Positions 17,070-27,897 are shown, numbered from the stretch's first letter. The stretch is DNA of 46,304 bases from an uncultured Alistipes sp. (GCA_944321965.1 CALUNH010000018.1:1-46304), one strand, 5' to 3'. A program made the numbers and translations. Notes: generated by a model from the letters alone, not told the origin.

Positions 17070-17232
17070 GCTCCCGCACTCCGCAAGAAACGGGCCGGGA
17101 TTTGCACGTGCCGCAGAGCGATACGCTCTCCGGTCTCGATGCCCGACCGTGAAGTTCGGCCTGAGATTCCTGGTTTCGGGGCATGATTGCGGCGAAATCC
17201 TCCCGCAAGGCCGTATGGAGTTGCCCGGCAAA

Positions 17233-17263
17233 TTGGCGAAGCGGAAAATTTGCCCTATTTTTG
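17233..17263 (+). promoter_or_regulatory. promoter of the NhaC-family antiporter
   Basis: -7 box TATTTTTG (17256-17263) with a TTG -33 core at 17233-17235, 20 nt apart. The ATG follows 17 nt after the box. Confidence 0.75.
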
Positions 17264-17280
17264 CAGCCTGTTCGTACACG

Positions 17281-18582
17281 ATGCTGAATGTTATGACTCC
17301 TGAACCCGTTCACCGGGGCGGTTTTTTCGCCCTCACGCCGCTGCTGGTTTTTCTGGTCAGCTACCTCGCGGTCTCGATTCTGGTCGGCGATTTCTATAAG
17401 ATGCCCATCTCCGTGGCGTTCGTCTTCGCTTCGGTCTACGCCGTGGCGACCATGCGCCGCCTGCCCTTTCCCGAACGCATCGGTCACTTCTCCCGCGGTG
17501 CTTCGGACCCGAATATCCTGTTGATGATCTGGATCTTCGTACTGGCCGGAGCCTTTGCCGAATCGGCCCGGAGCATGGGCGCCGTGGATGCGACCGTCGC
17601 CCTGACGCAGCATCTCCTGCCCGGAAGCCTTCTTCCCGCGGGGTTGTTCCTGGCGGCGTGCTTTGTCTCCTTCTCCATCGGGACGTCGGTCGGTACGGTC
17701 GTGGCGCTGGTCCCGGTAGCCGCCGGACTGGCCGAACAGACCGGCCTGAACGATGCCTGGCTTACGGCGATTGTCGTCGGCGGAGCCTTTTTCGGCGACA
17801 ACCTCTCGTTCATCTCCGACACGACCATCGCTGCGACGCGCACCCAGGAGTGTGACTTGCGCGACAAATTCCGGGTCAATGTCCGGATTGTGGCTCCGGC
17901 AGCTCTTCTGACGCTGGCGATCTACCTCGTGACGGGGAGTGTCGCCGCCGTGCCGAGCAACCCGGAACCGATAGCCTGGGTGCGGGTCATTCCCTACCTG
18001 CTGGTGCTGGTGACGGCCATTGCGGGGTTGAATGTCATGAAGGTGCTGTTGCTGGGGATTGCCGCCTCGGGGGTGATCGGACTCGTTTCGGGGAGTTTCA
18101 GCCTGATGGAGTGGTGCGGCGGCATGGGACAGGGAATCACCGGGATGGGGGAGTTGATCATCATCACGCTCCTGGCCGGAGGCTTGCTGGAGATGATCCG
18201 CCTGAACGGAGGCATCGACTGGATCATCGAGCGCATGACACGCCGGATCTCGGGACGCCGCGGTGCCGAGGGGACGATTGCGGGTCTGGTCTGCCTGGCG
18301 AACCTCTGCACGGCGAACAATACCATTGCCATTCTGACCGTGGGCCCGATTGCGCGGTCGATTGCCGACCGGTTCGGGGTGAGTCGGCGGCGGAGTGCGA
18401 GCCTGCTCGACACGTTTTCGTGTTTCACGCAAGGTTTGCTGCCCTACGGGGCTCAGTTGCTGATGGCTGCGGGACTGGCGGGCATGTCGTCGCTGGAGAT
18501 CATGCGCTATCTCTATTATCCGATACTGCTGGGAGTCGTAGCTTTGCTGGCCATCCTGCTGCGTTATCCGCGCAAAGGCTGA
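17281..18582 (+). CDS. NhaC-family Na+/H+ antiporter
   Basis: A 433-residue inner-membrane protein with about 11-12 hydrophobic segments. Family landmarks include SFSIGTSVGTVVALVPVA, GGAFFGDNLSFISDTTIAATR (charged helix-break motif with FGDNLS/SDTT) and CTANNTIAILTVGPIA. It would exchange Na+ for H+, or act as a malate-lactate type exchanger; the ion cannot be fixed by sequence. Start at the first ATG after the promoter (MLNVMTPE); ATG at 17293 is also possible. A strong terminator follows. Confidence 0.88.
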   Translation: MLNVMTPEPVHRGGFFALTPLLVFLVSYLAVSILVGDFYKMPISVAFVFASVYAVATMRRLPFPERIGHFSRGASDPNILLMIWIFVLAGAFAESARSMGAVDATVALTQHLLPGSLLPAGLFLAACFVSFSIGTSVGTVVALVPVAAGLAEQTGLNDAWLTAIVVGGAFFGDNLSFISDTTIAATRTQECDLRDKFRVNVRIVAPAALLTLAIYLVTGSVAAVPSNPEPIAWVRVIPYLLVLVTAIAGLNVMKVLLLGIAASGVIGLVSGSFSLMEWCGGMGQGITGMGELIIITLLAGGLLEMIRLNGGIDWIIERMTRRISGRRGAEGTIAGLVCLANLCTANNTIAILTVGPIARSIADRFGVSRRRSASLLDTFSCFTQGLLPYGAQLLMAAGLAGMSSLEIMRYLYYPILLGVVALLAILLRYPRKG

Positions 18583-18653
18583 CCGACCGACTGGATTCAG
18601 AAGACAAAGCGATTCCGGAAATTCAAAACTGGCAAAGGTCTGCTGCCGGTCGA

Positions 18654-18679
18654 AGAGCATCGTTCGGTGCTCTTTTTTT
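18654..18679 (+). terminator. terminator of the NhaC gene
   Basis: An 8-bp stem (18654-18661 with 18666-18673, one G.U), a 4-nt loop, and a run of seven T. Confidence 0.9.
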
Positions 18680-18689
18680 AATTGAGTTG

Positions 18690-19194
18690 CAAAATGGCAC
18701 AACCTTCCTGGCAGTAGAAAATTCTGCAGGTAACAATGAATAAAAACACTTGTGATTGAGGCTATTGTGGCGTTAATTCCCGGGGTCCCTGCCCGATGCG
18801 TGTCTTGAATCTGAAAGGGTGGTCGCATCTTCGCCGAATAGAATTTCTTGAAGACAATTTTGGAAATTAGCACGGAAAGTAGTTTCTTTGTTCTATATGG
18901 AAAGATAGAACGGTCGATAAAGGTCGGTCCGTATCGTTTTGAGATAAACCAACGTTGTCTACGATTGACGCTTTTGGCGTATGTCGGATTTTGAGCGTAG
19001 CTTTTGTCTGTTTCGAGTAATAATAAGAGCGTTATGACTTTACATTTCACTTGTTCTTGCTCCATTTTGTTTGTCTTTGCCGCATGTGTTTCTCTCTTTC
19101 CGATTGGAGACCCCCAATGTGCGGCCGTAGGGTGGAAATAAAAACCGCCGAGACCGGATTATTGACCGTACTTCCATGTTGTATGAAATAATCG
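18690..19194. other. AT-rich intergenic spacer before the PUL
   Basis: About 500 bp without a supported gene, clearly more AT-rich than the DNA to its left. No exact TAnnTTTG box was found for the HTCS; the nearest candidate (TAGCTTTTG) has one base too many. The composition change starts here. Confidence 0.6.
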
Positions 19195-22100
19195 TTGTAT
19201 ATCTTGACCGATCGCCGAAACCATAAATTCCGAAACAAAATAACCGGTATTGCAATAGGCTGGTTTCTCTTTTTATGTCAAGTTGCCTTGGCCGCCACGC
19301 CCGAGTACAAGTTTACGCATTATACCTCGACGAACAGCGGACTGCCCTACAACATGGTCAACAAGATCATTCAGGATGAAAAGGGCTTTATCTGGTTCGG
19401 AACCTCTTCCGGCTTGAGCCGGTTCGATGGAACACGATTCCGGAACTATACCAAAGAGGAACTCGGACTTCAATCGGTATACGTTACGGCCTTGTGCAAC
19501 GATGAGGACGGAAATCTTTGGGTCGGAACCGATCTGGGTGTTACGGTGTATAATGTCCACACGGACCGTTTTGAGCCTTTTACCCGAAAAAGCGATTCGG
19601 GAACCTTCATCCATAACAAGGCCAATGCAATCTGTAAGGGTCCCGACGGCGTAATATGGATTTCGGTCAACGGGCAAGGACTTTTTGCCTATGATCCAAC
19701 CTCGAAATCGCTTCGCAACTATTTTTTCGAGCATGGGAAACAGACGCTCCCGGTCAATATCCGGACGTTGCATGTCGATGCGGAAAACGGACTGTGGATC
19801 TCGCTTTTTTATCATTCGCTTTTATATATGGCGCCCGGGCAGGCGATACCCCAATCCCTAAGGGACGGGACGGTAATCAATCAATTCCGGCATGATGATG
19901 TAACGGCGGTCCAGACTGTTCCCGGGCAGCCTCGGAGTGTATATATTGCGAGTGTCATCCAGGGTTTGTGCCTTTTGGATCAGACAACAGGGACAATCCG
20001 CACACTCATTCCTCCTCCGCAATCCGATTTCTCGGCCGAGGATCTGTTCATCGATCGGCAGGGACAGGTCTGGATGCCGACCAATATCGGCGTATACGTT
20101 TATAATCCGAAGGACGAATCGGTTCATTGTTACTCGGCAGATGAACAGGACCGTTTTTCGCTGTCGGACAATCATGCGTTCGCAGTCTATATCGATGCAA
20201 ACGAGGGCCTGTGGATTGGAACCAATGTCGGCGGGGTGAATTATAGCAGTGCCATACAACGAAACTTCGAAAAACAATATTTGGTAAAGAACCAGTCTCT
20301 CGGGGACTGTCTGGTCCGGGGATTCGCCGATGACAAAAAAGGCCATATTTGGGTTGCCACTGAAAAGGAGGGCCTGCTGGTTTACGACAAAAAATCGAGG
20401 CAATTGACAAAAATCGAGGATGTCAACCTTCCCAAAACCCAATTTACGGTTTGTTACGATTCCGGAATCTTGTGGATAGGAACCATTCAAGGCCTTTACC
20501 GTTTCAATCCCCGTACCAGGGAGAGCAAAGCCTATGAAACCCTTGGATTTCCGTTTTCCATGCAGGACCGGAGGGTTTTTGCCGTATTTTGCACTTCGCG
20601 CCATGAGTTATTCGTAGGGACTACCGTAGGATTGTTCCGATATGATCGCGTTCAAGATGTGTTCGATCCGATCGAATGGTTTGAGGGCGTTTTTGTGACC
20701 GATATGGAGGAAGACGCAGAACAAACACTTTGGATCTCAACCTATGCCAAGGGATTGGTCCGTTATGACCCGCTTGACGACCGTATCATGGCGCATTATC
20801 TCAACGATCCCTCCAGCCCGGCTGAGGGAAGTATTTCCTCCAACAAACTCTTTTCGGTATCCGTCGGGTCGAACGACAGAATCTGGGCTACCAGTTTCAA
20901 CGATGGTTTCTGCAGTTTCGACAAAGCGACCGGACAATTCAAAAACTATAACACGGCGCATAACGATCTGCTTCCGACCGATATCTGTTTCATGATTCTG
21001 GAAGACGATCTGGGACTGCTTTGGATCTCCTCGGACAAGGGACTTTTGTCTCTTGATCCCGATACGGATGAAATCCGATTGTTTTCAGTTTATGACGGCC
21101 TCCTTGACAACGAATTCAAAAACTGCGGATGGAAAGACGACAACGGAGACCTCTATTTCGGATCGCGGAGCGGATTCATTCGTTTCAACCCGGAGCGCTT
21201 TAGCTCGAAAAACGGGAATTCACGCCTTGTGATTACGGGACTCAGGGTTGGAGACGATTTGGTAACTCCGTCCGAGTCCGGAAACGGTCCGCTTGCCTGC
21301 AATGTCGACGAAACGCATGAGATTCATCTCTCGCCCCGACAAAATTCGTTCGGATTCGGATTTGCCATTCTCAATTCGAATGCTTCCGGGTCGAATGCCA
21401 TTCAATGCAAACTCGAAGGCTTCGATTCCGTGTGGCGGCATACGACGATCGACAACACCGTATTTTATTACAATGTCCCGGCCGGAACCTATACCTTGAA
21501 AACAAAAGCGTTAAACGGAATCGGCGCCGAAGAGATCGTGCATTCCGATTTGACGATTACCGTGGCACAGCGTTTTTATAAAAGCACGGTTGCGATTCTT
21601 CTCTATGTGTTTGTCCTTGTTTCCATTATTGTCGGGATATTTGTCTTATACTATCGTCGGGCCATCGCCCGGGAAAAGCGGAAACATGAAATTTATAAAC
21701 AGCAGAAGGAAGAGGAACTTTTCCAACAGAAACTGTCGTTTTTTTCGAGTGTCGTTCATGAGATCAAGACGCCGCTCACCGTTATCCGGACTCCCTTGCA
21801 AAACATCATGGCCTCGGAACGGCTCGATCCGTCGCTTCTGGATGAACTGGCAGTCATCGGAAACGGTACGGAATATCTGGACCGGTTGGTCCGGGAACTG
21901 CTCGATTTTATCCGCATCGAGAAACACGGATACCAGCTCAATCGTCGGATGTTGGATCTGGTCGAAAGAATCGGCTTTTTGTGCTCGAATTTTGCCGAAA
22001 CGGTGAAGGCCCGGAATCTGAAACTCTCGTTCAACTCCAATCCGGAATCCATTTATATCGATGCCGACGAGAGTGCGATCGATAAAATCCTGAACAACCT

Positions 22101-23199
22101 GCTTCACAATGCCGTTAAATATGCGGAGACCTATATCCGGGTAACCGTTGTCCGGAAAACGGGAGCCGCTGTCGTTGAAATCAGCAATGACGGACCCGCG
22201 ATTCCATTCGAACGACGATCCGAAATTTTCAAGCCGTTCGTGCAGTACAGCACTGACCGGGAGACCGAGACCCGAAGTTTCGGTATCGGGCTCCCTCTGG
22301 CCCGAACGTTGGCTGAAATGCATGACGGGTCTTTGGAGCTTTCCGACGATACGGCGGCCACGACCTTCGTGCTGACCCTTCCGGTCCAGGAACTTCAGAC
22401 GGAGTCGGCAATCGGTAACGAGGAGACTCCGGCCAGCAGACCTTTGGGGGCATCGATTCTGCTTGTGGAAGACAATCGGGAGCTTTCGGCCTATCTGGCC
22501 CGCAGGCTCGGTGCTGATTTTCAGGTCCAGACCGCACACTCCGCAGAGAAGGCCTGCGCGTTGCTTCGAAAACACGAACCCGATATCATTGTTACCGATA
22601 TCGCGTTGCCCGGAATGAGCGGCATCGAGTTTTGTCGGACGATTTCCGCCGATTTCAATTGTTCGCATATTCCCGTAATTGTGGTTTCGGCCATATCGGC
22701 CACCGATACCAAAATCGCATGTATTGAGGCCGGAGCCAGCACCTATATTGAAAAACCGTTCAGTATCGAGTATCTTCAGGCCTGTATCAAGGGTATCCTC
22801 GATAAACGGGCCGGGCTGAAAAAGGCATACCAGAATCCGTCGGCCCGGGTCGATCCCAAACAGTTCAATCTCCAGGGTGCCGACGAGGAGTTCCTGCATC
22901 GTCTCGATGAAGTGATCATGCAAAATCTCAAAGATCCCGCGTTTTCCAGCAAACAGATTGAAGAGGCCCTTTTCCTGAGCCGCTCGACCCTGATCCGGAA
23001 AGTCCGGGCGCTGCTCGATACGACCCCCAACGATTATCTGCGTTTCAAACGGCTGTCAGTCGCTGCTCAGTTACTTGCCCGAAACAAATGTCGGGTCAGT
23101 GAAGTCTGCTTTGCGGTCGGATTCAACTCACCCTCCTATTTTGCCAAATGCTTCAAGGAGCAATTCGGCATTCTTCCGGCAGAATATCAGAAAAAATAG
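19195..23199 (+). CDS. hybrid two-component system sensor/regulator (HTCS) of the PUL
   Basis: A 1334-residue single-chain sensor and transcription factor. In order: a signal peptide (to about residue 33); a periplasmic two-bladed propeller of Reg_prop repeats (about 40-700; motifs such as IWFGTSSGLSRFDG, LWVGTDLGVTVYN); a Y_Y_Y domain (about 705-785); a membrane helix (about 795-820); HisKA with phospho-acceptor His855 in VVHEIKTPLT; HATPase with N-box near 967 and SFGIGLPLA; a receiver with Asp1135 in TDIALPG; and an AraC-type HTH (about 1225-1334). HTCSs bind glycan breakdown products in the periplasm and switch on the neighbouring PUL. The frame is closed by a TAA at 19189-19191, so the start must be non-ATG: TTG at 19195 or 19204. 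Confidence 0.95.
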   Translation: MYILTDRRNHKFRNKITGIAIGWFLFLCQVALAATPEYKFTHYTSTNSGLPYNMVNKIIQDEKGFIWFGTSSGLSRFDGTRFRNYTKEELGLQSVYVTALCNDEDGNLWVGTDLGVTVYNVHTDRFEPFTRKSDSGTFIHNKANAICKGPDGVIWISVNGQGLFAYDPTSKSLRNYFFEHGKQTLPVNIRTLHVDAENGLWISLFYHSLLYMAPGQAIPQSLRDGTVINQFRHDDVTAVQTVPGQPRSVYIASVIQGLCLLDQTTGTIRTLIPPPQSDFSAEDLFIDRQGQVWMPTNIGVYVYNPKDESVHCYSADEQDRFSLSDNHAFAVYIDANEGLWIGTNVGGVNYSSAIQRNFEKQYLVKNQSLGDCLVRGFADDKKGHIWVATEKEGLLVYDKKSRQLTKIEDVNLPKTQFTVCYDSGILWIGTIQGLYRFNPRTRESKAYETLGFPFSMQDRRVFAVFCTSRHELFVGTTVGLFRYDRVQDVFDPIEWFEGVFVTDMEEDAEQTLWISTYAKGLVRYDPLDDRIMAHYLNDPSSPAEGSISSNKLFSVSVGSNDRIWATSFNDGFCSFDKATGQFKNYNTAHNDLLPTDICFMILEDDLGLLWISSDKGLLSLDPDTDEIRLFSVYDGLLDNEFKNCGWKDDNGDLYFGSRSGFIRFNPERFSSKNGNSRLVITGLRVGDDLVTPSESGNGPLACNVDETHEIHLSPRQNSFGFGFAILNSNASGSNAIQCKLEGFDSVWRHTTIDNTVFYYNVPAGTYTLKTKALNGIGAEEIVHSDLTITVAQRFYKSTVAILLYVFVLVSIIVGIFVLYYRRAIAREKRKHEIYKQQKEEELFQQKLSFFSSVVHEIKTPLTVIRTPLQNIMASERLDPSLLDELAVIGNGTEYLDRLVRELLDFIRIEKHGYQLNRRMLDLVERIGFLCSNFAETVKARNLKLSFNSNPESIYIDADESAIDKILNNLLHNAVKYAETYIRVTVVRKTGAAVVEISNDGPAIPFERRSEIFKPFVQYSTDRETETRSFGIGLPLARTLAEMHDGSLELSDDTAATTFVLTLPVQELQTESAIGNEETPASRPLGASILLVEDNRELSAYLARRLGADFQVQTAHSAEKACALLRKHEPDIIVTDIALPGMSGIEFCRTISADFNCSHIPVIVVSAISATDTKIACIEAGASTYIEKPFSIEYLQACIKGILDKRAGLKKAYQNPSARVDPKQFNLQGADEEFLHRLDEVIMQNLKDPAFSSKQIEEALFLSRSTLIRKVRALLDTTPNDYLRFKRLSVAAQLLARNKCRVSEVCFAVGFNSPSYFAKCFKEQFGILPAEYQKK

Positions 23200-23279
23200 T
23201 TGCCCGGGCTTTCTGAAAGGCGCCGATGCAACAATTTTTCCAACCGATACGACGATTTTCCCAAACCGCCGGAAGACCG

Positions 23280-23310
23280 TTTCACATCACGTCGAGTCCT
23301 GCTATTTTTG
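23280..23310 (+). promoter_or_regulatory. promoter of susC and the PUL operon
   Basis: -7 box TATTTTTG (23303-23310) with TTTC at 23280-23283, 19 nt upstream. This gives a leader of roughly 70 nt to the SusC ATG. It is the likely target of the HTCS; no operator repeat was recognised. Confidence 0.75.
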
Positions 23311-23384
23311 TATCGGGCTCATGAACCACCCTGATTAGGATCGGTTGCCGGAAACCGATCAGTACGAACTTAAAACCAACCATT

Positions 23385-26300
23385 ATGAAACACGAACGAC
23401 TCCTCATTGCCACGGGGAAATTGATTTTCCTGTCTTCCGTTCTGTGTTTTGCATTGCTGTGCCTGTGGCCGGGTGCGGCTTTGTCACAGTCCAGGAATGC
23501 AGCTAACACGATTGGGAATTGCACGGTCCGTATATTGGATGCCGGAGGAAACCCCGTATCGGGAGCTGCCGTTGTTGTAAAAGGCAGCAATCGGGGCGAA
23601 ATTTCCGATACGAAGGGAATTTGCCGGTTTCACGCAATCCCGGCTCATGCCGTACTGACCGTTAGCTATCTCGGTATGACCGCCCGGGAAACCCCGCTGA
23701 ACGGCCGTACTGAAATTACCATCACCCTGACCGAAGAGAGCCTTCAGATGGACGAACTTGTAGTCGTCGGGTACGGTGTGCAACGCAAACGCGACCTGTC
23801 CGGGGCCATTGCCCAGGTGAAAGGCGACGTGATCAACGAATTTGCCAATCTTTCGATTGCGTCGGCCCTTCAGGGGCGCGTCTCGGGTGTACAGATCAAT
23901 CAGCTCAACGGACAGCCCGGAGCCGGTATTCAGGTCCGTATTCGCGGTGCGAATTCGATCAAGGGCGACAACGAGCCTCTTTGGATCATCAATGGATTCC
24001 CCGGGGATATCAACATGATCAATACCTCGGATATCGAATCGGTCGAGATTCTGAAAGATGCTTCTGCAACGGCCATTTACGGCTCCCGGGGAGCCAATGG
24101 CGTTGTCATCGTCACGACGAAAAGCGCCAAACAGGGGGAGGTGAAAGTCACCTACGACGGCAGTGTCGGGGCCCAAAGCCTTGCCAAACAGATGGAGATG
24201 CTCAGCGGCGACGAGTATATGATCTATCTGAATAAAAAAGCCGAAATCAACGGCCTGCCGGACGTCTTCACGGAAAAACAGATCCAGGAAAACACGTTCA
24301 ATACCAATTGGCAGGACGAGGTGTTCCGCGCGGCGGTCATCACCAACCATGCCGTGGATATCACCGGCGGCAATTCCAAGTTCCAGGGATCGCTCGGAGC
24401 CAGTTATTTCAAGCAAGACGGAATCGTCAAGAAGAGCGGTTATGAGCGCATCTCCCTGCGTACCGACCTCAACTACAATATTTCGAAGTATGTTTCCGCC
24501 TCCGCGAATATCATTTTCAGCCGTTCGAATCATGATCAGATGAATTCCCAGGGTGGCAGCCGCGGGTCGTCGGTGATCGGCGCCGCATTGGTTACCTCTC
24601 CGCTTGCCACGCCGCATTATGATGATGGCTCCTGGAACGATTTCCAGACTCAACCGGTTGCCGGGACCAATCCGCTGGCCTATCTTTACGAAATCAAGAA
24701 CAAATGGTATGCAAACCGGATATTGGCCAATGCGGCTCTGACGATCAAACCGGTCGACGGCTTGTCCATACAACTGGCCGCGAACATTGCCAATAATCAG
24801 AATCGGAAGGATTACACCAAATCGCTCGACTATCCGAATTCCGACGGTGCGGCCTCCATCACTTTGGGCGAGACCCTGGGGATTACCAGCAACAACATCA
24901 TTACATACGACAAGGGCTTCGGAAAGCACCATATCAACGTCATGGGCGGTATTACGTATGAAGAGAGTACGTCGAAAACCGTTGGGACCGGCACCGGCAC
25001 CGGATTTCTCAGTGATGTGGTGGAGTCCTACGACATGAATGCCGCCGAAGTAAAAGGCTTGCCGACTTCGGGGTATTCGAACTGGAAACTCCTTTCATTC
25101 CTCGGGCGTTTCAACTATAACTACGACAACCGGTACCTCCTGACCGTGAATTTCCGGGCCGACGGATCGTCGCGTTACAGCAAAGGCAACAAATGGGGGT
25201 ATTTCCCTTCGGCGGCCGTGGCGTGGCGTATCTCCCAGGAGCGTTTCATGAAGGATCTTGATTGGTTGTCGGATCTTAAGTTGCGAGTCGGATACGGCGT
25301 GACAGGCAGTACGGCCATTTCGCCCTATTCGACGCAGAATACGCTGGAATCCGTCAATGTCGTGTTTGATAAAACGACGGTTGTGGGGTATGCTCCGAGT
25401 GATACGTATCTTGGCGGACTGCGGTGGGAGACGACCGCGCAATTAAATGTCGGTATTGATCTGGCCCTTCTTAACAACCGGATTCGTCTGACGGCCGATT
25501 ATTACCATAAAAAGACGACGGACCTGCTTAATGATGTCGAGATGCCTCGGTCGAGCGGTTATACGACGGCATTGCGCAACATCGGATCGATCCGCAACTC
25601 CGGAGTCGAGGTTCAGCTCGATTCCCGTATCATCAACAAGGCTGTGAAATGGGATTTCGGGATCAACTTCTCGCTGAACCGTTCGAAAATCCTGTCGCTT
25701 TCGGAGGGCAAGGATATTTTCGGCGGCACGGTCAGCAATACGCTCCTCAGCGATCAATTGAATTTGATGCGGGAAGGAGAGCCGATGTATCTCTTCTATG
25801 GCTACGTGGAGGATGGTTATGACGATAAGGGTCAGATCGTTTATAAGGATCTCGATGGCGTAGAGGGCATTTCGGCCGCCGATAAGACCATTATCGGGGA
25901 TCCCAATCCCGATTTTCTGCTCAATTTCAACACCTCTGTCAGTTACAAGGGGTTCACGTTGAGCGCATTTTTCCAGGGTTCGTTCGGGAACGACATCTAT
26001 TCGCTCAGTATGGTCAGCGTAGCTTACGACTATGGATATAATGCCAATGCGCTGCGCGAGGTGCTTTATGACCATTGGACCCCGGAGAATCCGAATGCGA
26101 AATATCCGAATTTATCGCAGAATATTTCGTTGAAAATGTCCGACCGTTTTGTCTACGACGGCAGCTACCTGCGCCTCAAGAATCTGGAGCTGGGTTATGA
26201 CATACCTTGCGGAAAAGGCAAGTTTATTAGCCAGGCGCGCGTTTTTGTCAGTGCTCAGAATCTGTTCACGATCACGTCCTATCCGTTCTGGGATCCGGAT

Positions 26301-26402
26301 GTAAATGCACAGGGCGGAGGCAACTCCCTCATTCAAGGCGTAGACTCCAACTGTTATCCCAGTGCCCGGACTTTCTCACTGGGTTGCAGGCTCGTATTCT
26401 AA
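23385..26402 (+). CDS. SusC-family TonB-dependent outer-membrane glycan transporter
   Basis: A 1005-residue outer-membrane receptor that imports oligosaccharides using TonB energy. It has a signal peptide (to about residue 35), a carboxypeptidase-D-like beta-sandwich (about 45-120, CTVRILDAGGNPVSGAAV), a TonB box region (SLQMDELVVVGYG, about 121-133), a plug domain (about 135-250, with VRIRGANSIKGDNEPLWIING) and a 22-strand barrel. It ends in FSLGCRLVF with the terminal aromatic residue used in barrel assembly. It is the first gene of the PUL operon, directly followed by susD. Confidence 0.97.
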   Translation: MKHERLLIATGKLIFLSSVLCFALLCLWPGAALSQSRNAANTIGNCTVRILDAGGNPVSGAAVVVKGSNRGEISDTKGICRFHAIPAHAVLTVSYLGMTARETPLNGRTEITITLTEESLQMDELVVVGYGVQRKRDLSGAIAQVKGDVINEFANLSIASALQGRVSGVQINQLNGQPGAGIQVRIRGANSIKGDNEPLWIINGFPGDINMINTSDIESVEILKDASATAIYGSRGANGVVIVTTKSAKQGEVKVTYDGSVGAQSLAKQMEMLSGDEYMIYLNKKAEINGLPDVFTEKQIQENTFNTNWQDEVFRAAVITNHAVDITGGNSKFQGSLGASYFKQDGIVKKSGYERISLRTDLNYNISKYVSASANIIFSRSNHDQMNSQGGSRGSSVIGAALVTSPLATPHYDDGSWNDFQTQPVAGTNPLAYLYEIKNKWYANRILANAALTIKPVDGLSIQLAANIANNQNRKDYTKSLDYPNSDGAASITLGETLGITSNNIITYDKGFGKHHINVMGGITYEESTSKTVGTGTGTGFLSDVVESYDMNAAEVKGLPTSGYSNWKLLSFLGRFNYNYDNRYLLTVNFRADGSSRYSKGNKWGYFPSAAVAWRISQERFMKDLDWLSDLKLRVGYGVTGSTAISPYSTQNTLESVNVVFDKTTVVGYAPSDTYLGGLRWETTAQLNVGIDLALLNNRIRLTADYYHKKTTDLLNDVEMPRSSGYTTALRNIGSIRNSGVEVQLDSRIINKAVKWDFGINFSLNRSKILSLSEGKDIFGGTVSNTLLSDQLNLMREGEPMYLFYGYVEDGYDDKGQIVYKDLDGVEGISAADKTIIGDPNPDFLLNFNTSVSYKGFTLSAFFQGSFGNDIYSLSMVSVAYDYGYNANALREVLYDHWTPENPNAKYPNLSQNISLKMSDRFVYDGSYLRLKNLELGYDIPCGKGKFISQARVFVSAQNLFTITSYPFWDPDVNAQGGGNSLIQGVDSNCYPSARTFSLGCRLVF

Positions 26403-26421
26403 TGATCAAACAGTTAAAACT

Positions 26422-27897
26422 ATGAAACGGACTCTTTTATTAATACTCGCATTGTTCGGAGCCTCAACGCTCACCACATCCTGTGAAGAGTGGTCCTTTC
26501 TTGATGAACATCCCAAAAAAGTGGATGCCACGACCTTCATGTCCAATGCCGAAGAGGTACAAAGTGTCATTAATTCGATCTATTATCAGTTGCGCCGTAA
26601 TCCCGGTTTCGGCCGTTATCTTTCGGTCTTGAGCGAAAGTCTTGCCGATTATTGTTATGGGCGGGGAAATTATGCAACCTCTTATGCCAGTGGCCTGACG
26701 AGCGGCGGAATCGGTTTATCTAAAGATACGTGGGCCGTATTGTACCGAGCCATTCGCTTTTCGAATGAAATCCTCTCTCAGATCGACGGTGCCACTCTTT
26801 CCCAGCTCCAATATGACCAATTGACGGGAGAGACCCGGTATCTGCGGGCCTTCAGTTATTCATACCTGGTCAAATATTTCGGAGCCGTGCCTTTTTTCGA
26901 CGAGACCAATATGTCCAATTTCAACAAACCGAGAACTCCGGAGCGTGAGATCTGGGAATTTATCGCCCGAGAGGCTGCCGATGCTGCCGATTTGCTGCCG
27001 GAAACGGTGGTTATGGCGGGACATCCGACTCGCTATGCGGCTTTGATGTTGCGGACAGAGGCCTGTCTGTATCTGGAGGATTGGAGTGGCGCAGCCTCGG
27101 CGGCTGAAGAGATCGTGACCTCCGGGCGCTATGCGCTTGTGGAGGTCTCGGCGGCCGATGATTTCGATGACCTCTACGGCTACAAGGCCAATGCCACGCA
27201 GGAGGAGATATTTTATTTTAAATACAATCGGGATGAAGGAGCCACTTTCCCCTGGATGTATTTGTGCAAACCCAATCCGGTTTTTGCCACAGGTGCTTTG
27301 GGCATCTATACCGACTATGCCAACAATCGGTTTATTGCCGATTGGGATCCTGCGGATCTTCGCTATCAGTACAGTCTTTATAAACAAACGGAGAATGGAA
27401 CGCTCAACAGTTTGACCAAAACCGGAATGATCTGTCTGAAGTATCGGGATCAGGAGACCGACGGGTCCACTATGGCCAACGACTTTCCCGTCTATCGCTA
27501 TGCCGATGCGTTGCTCTATTATGCCGAGGCAATCTGCCGCAGGGATGGGAAACCCAATAGTACAGCCCTGGAAATGATCAACCGGATACATCGTCGAGCC
27601 TATGGCCTGAACCCGATGCAGGCACATGCTTCGGATTACAAACTGGCGGATTATTCGACGCAAGAGGCCTTTATGGAGTTGCTGCTTAAAGAGCGCGGTT
27701 ATGAGACCATTTTTGAAGGGAAACGTTACTGCGATCTGAAGCGATGCGGAAAATTGGCCGAATATGCCGTAAAGGCCGGTCGCATCGCATCGGTGTCGGA
27801 AGTTGGAGATGCCGCTTATTGGTGGCCGATTCCGACCGATGAATTCAATTACAACACGGCACTTGATCCGGCTAAGGATCAAAATCCCGGATATTAA
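26422..27897 (+). CDS. SusD/RagB-family glycan-binding lipoprotein
   Basis: A 491-residue outer-membrane lipoprotein (lipobox ending at Cys21, LTTSC) that lids the SusC barrel and captures glycan. The helical TPR-like SusD core is evident: GETRYLRAFSYSYLVKYFGAVPFF, a middle variable region, and the C-terminal motif LLLKERGYETIFEGKRYCDLKR. It starts 19 nt after susC. Sequence does not reveal the glycan. Confidence 0.97.
   Translation: MKRTLLLILALFGASTLTTSCEEWSFLDEHPKKVDATTFMSNAEEVQSVINSIYYQLRRNPGFGRYLSVLSESLADYCYGRGNYATSYASGLTSGGIGLSKDTWAVLYRAIRFSNEILSQIDGATLSQLQYDQLTGETRYLRAFSYSYLVKYFGAVPFFDETNMSNFNKPRTPEREIWEFIAREAADAADLLPETVVMAGHPTRYAALMLRTEACLYLEDWSGAASAAEEIVTSGRYALVEVSAADDFDDLYGYKANATQEEIFYFKYNRDEGATFPWMYLCKPNPVFATGALGIYTDYANNRFIADWDPADLRYQYSLYKQTENGTLNSLTKTGMICLKYRDQETDGSTMANDFPVYRYADALLYYAEAICRRDGKPNSTALEMINRIHRRAYGLNPMQAHASDYKLADYSTQEAFMELLLKERGYETIFEGKRYCDLKRCGKLAEYAVKAGRIASVSEVGDAAYWWPIPTDEFNYNTALDPAKDQNPGY

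Noticed and set aside
18690-19194. Small ORFs in the spacer before the HTCS
   Set aside because: Short, without promoter placement or protein-like composition, and overlapping each other on opposite strands.
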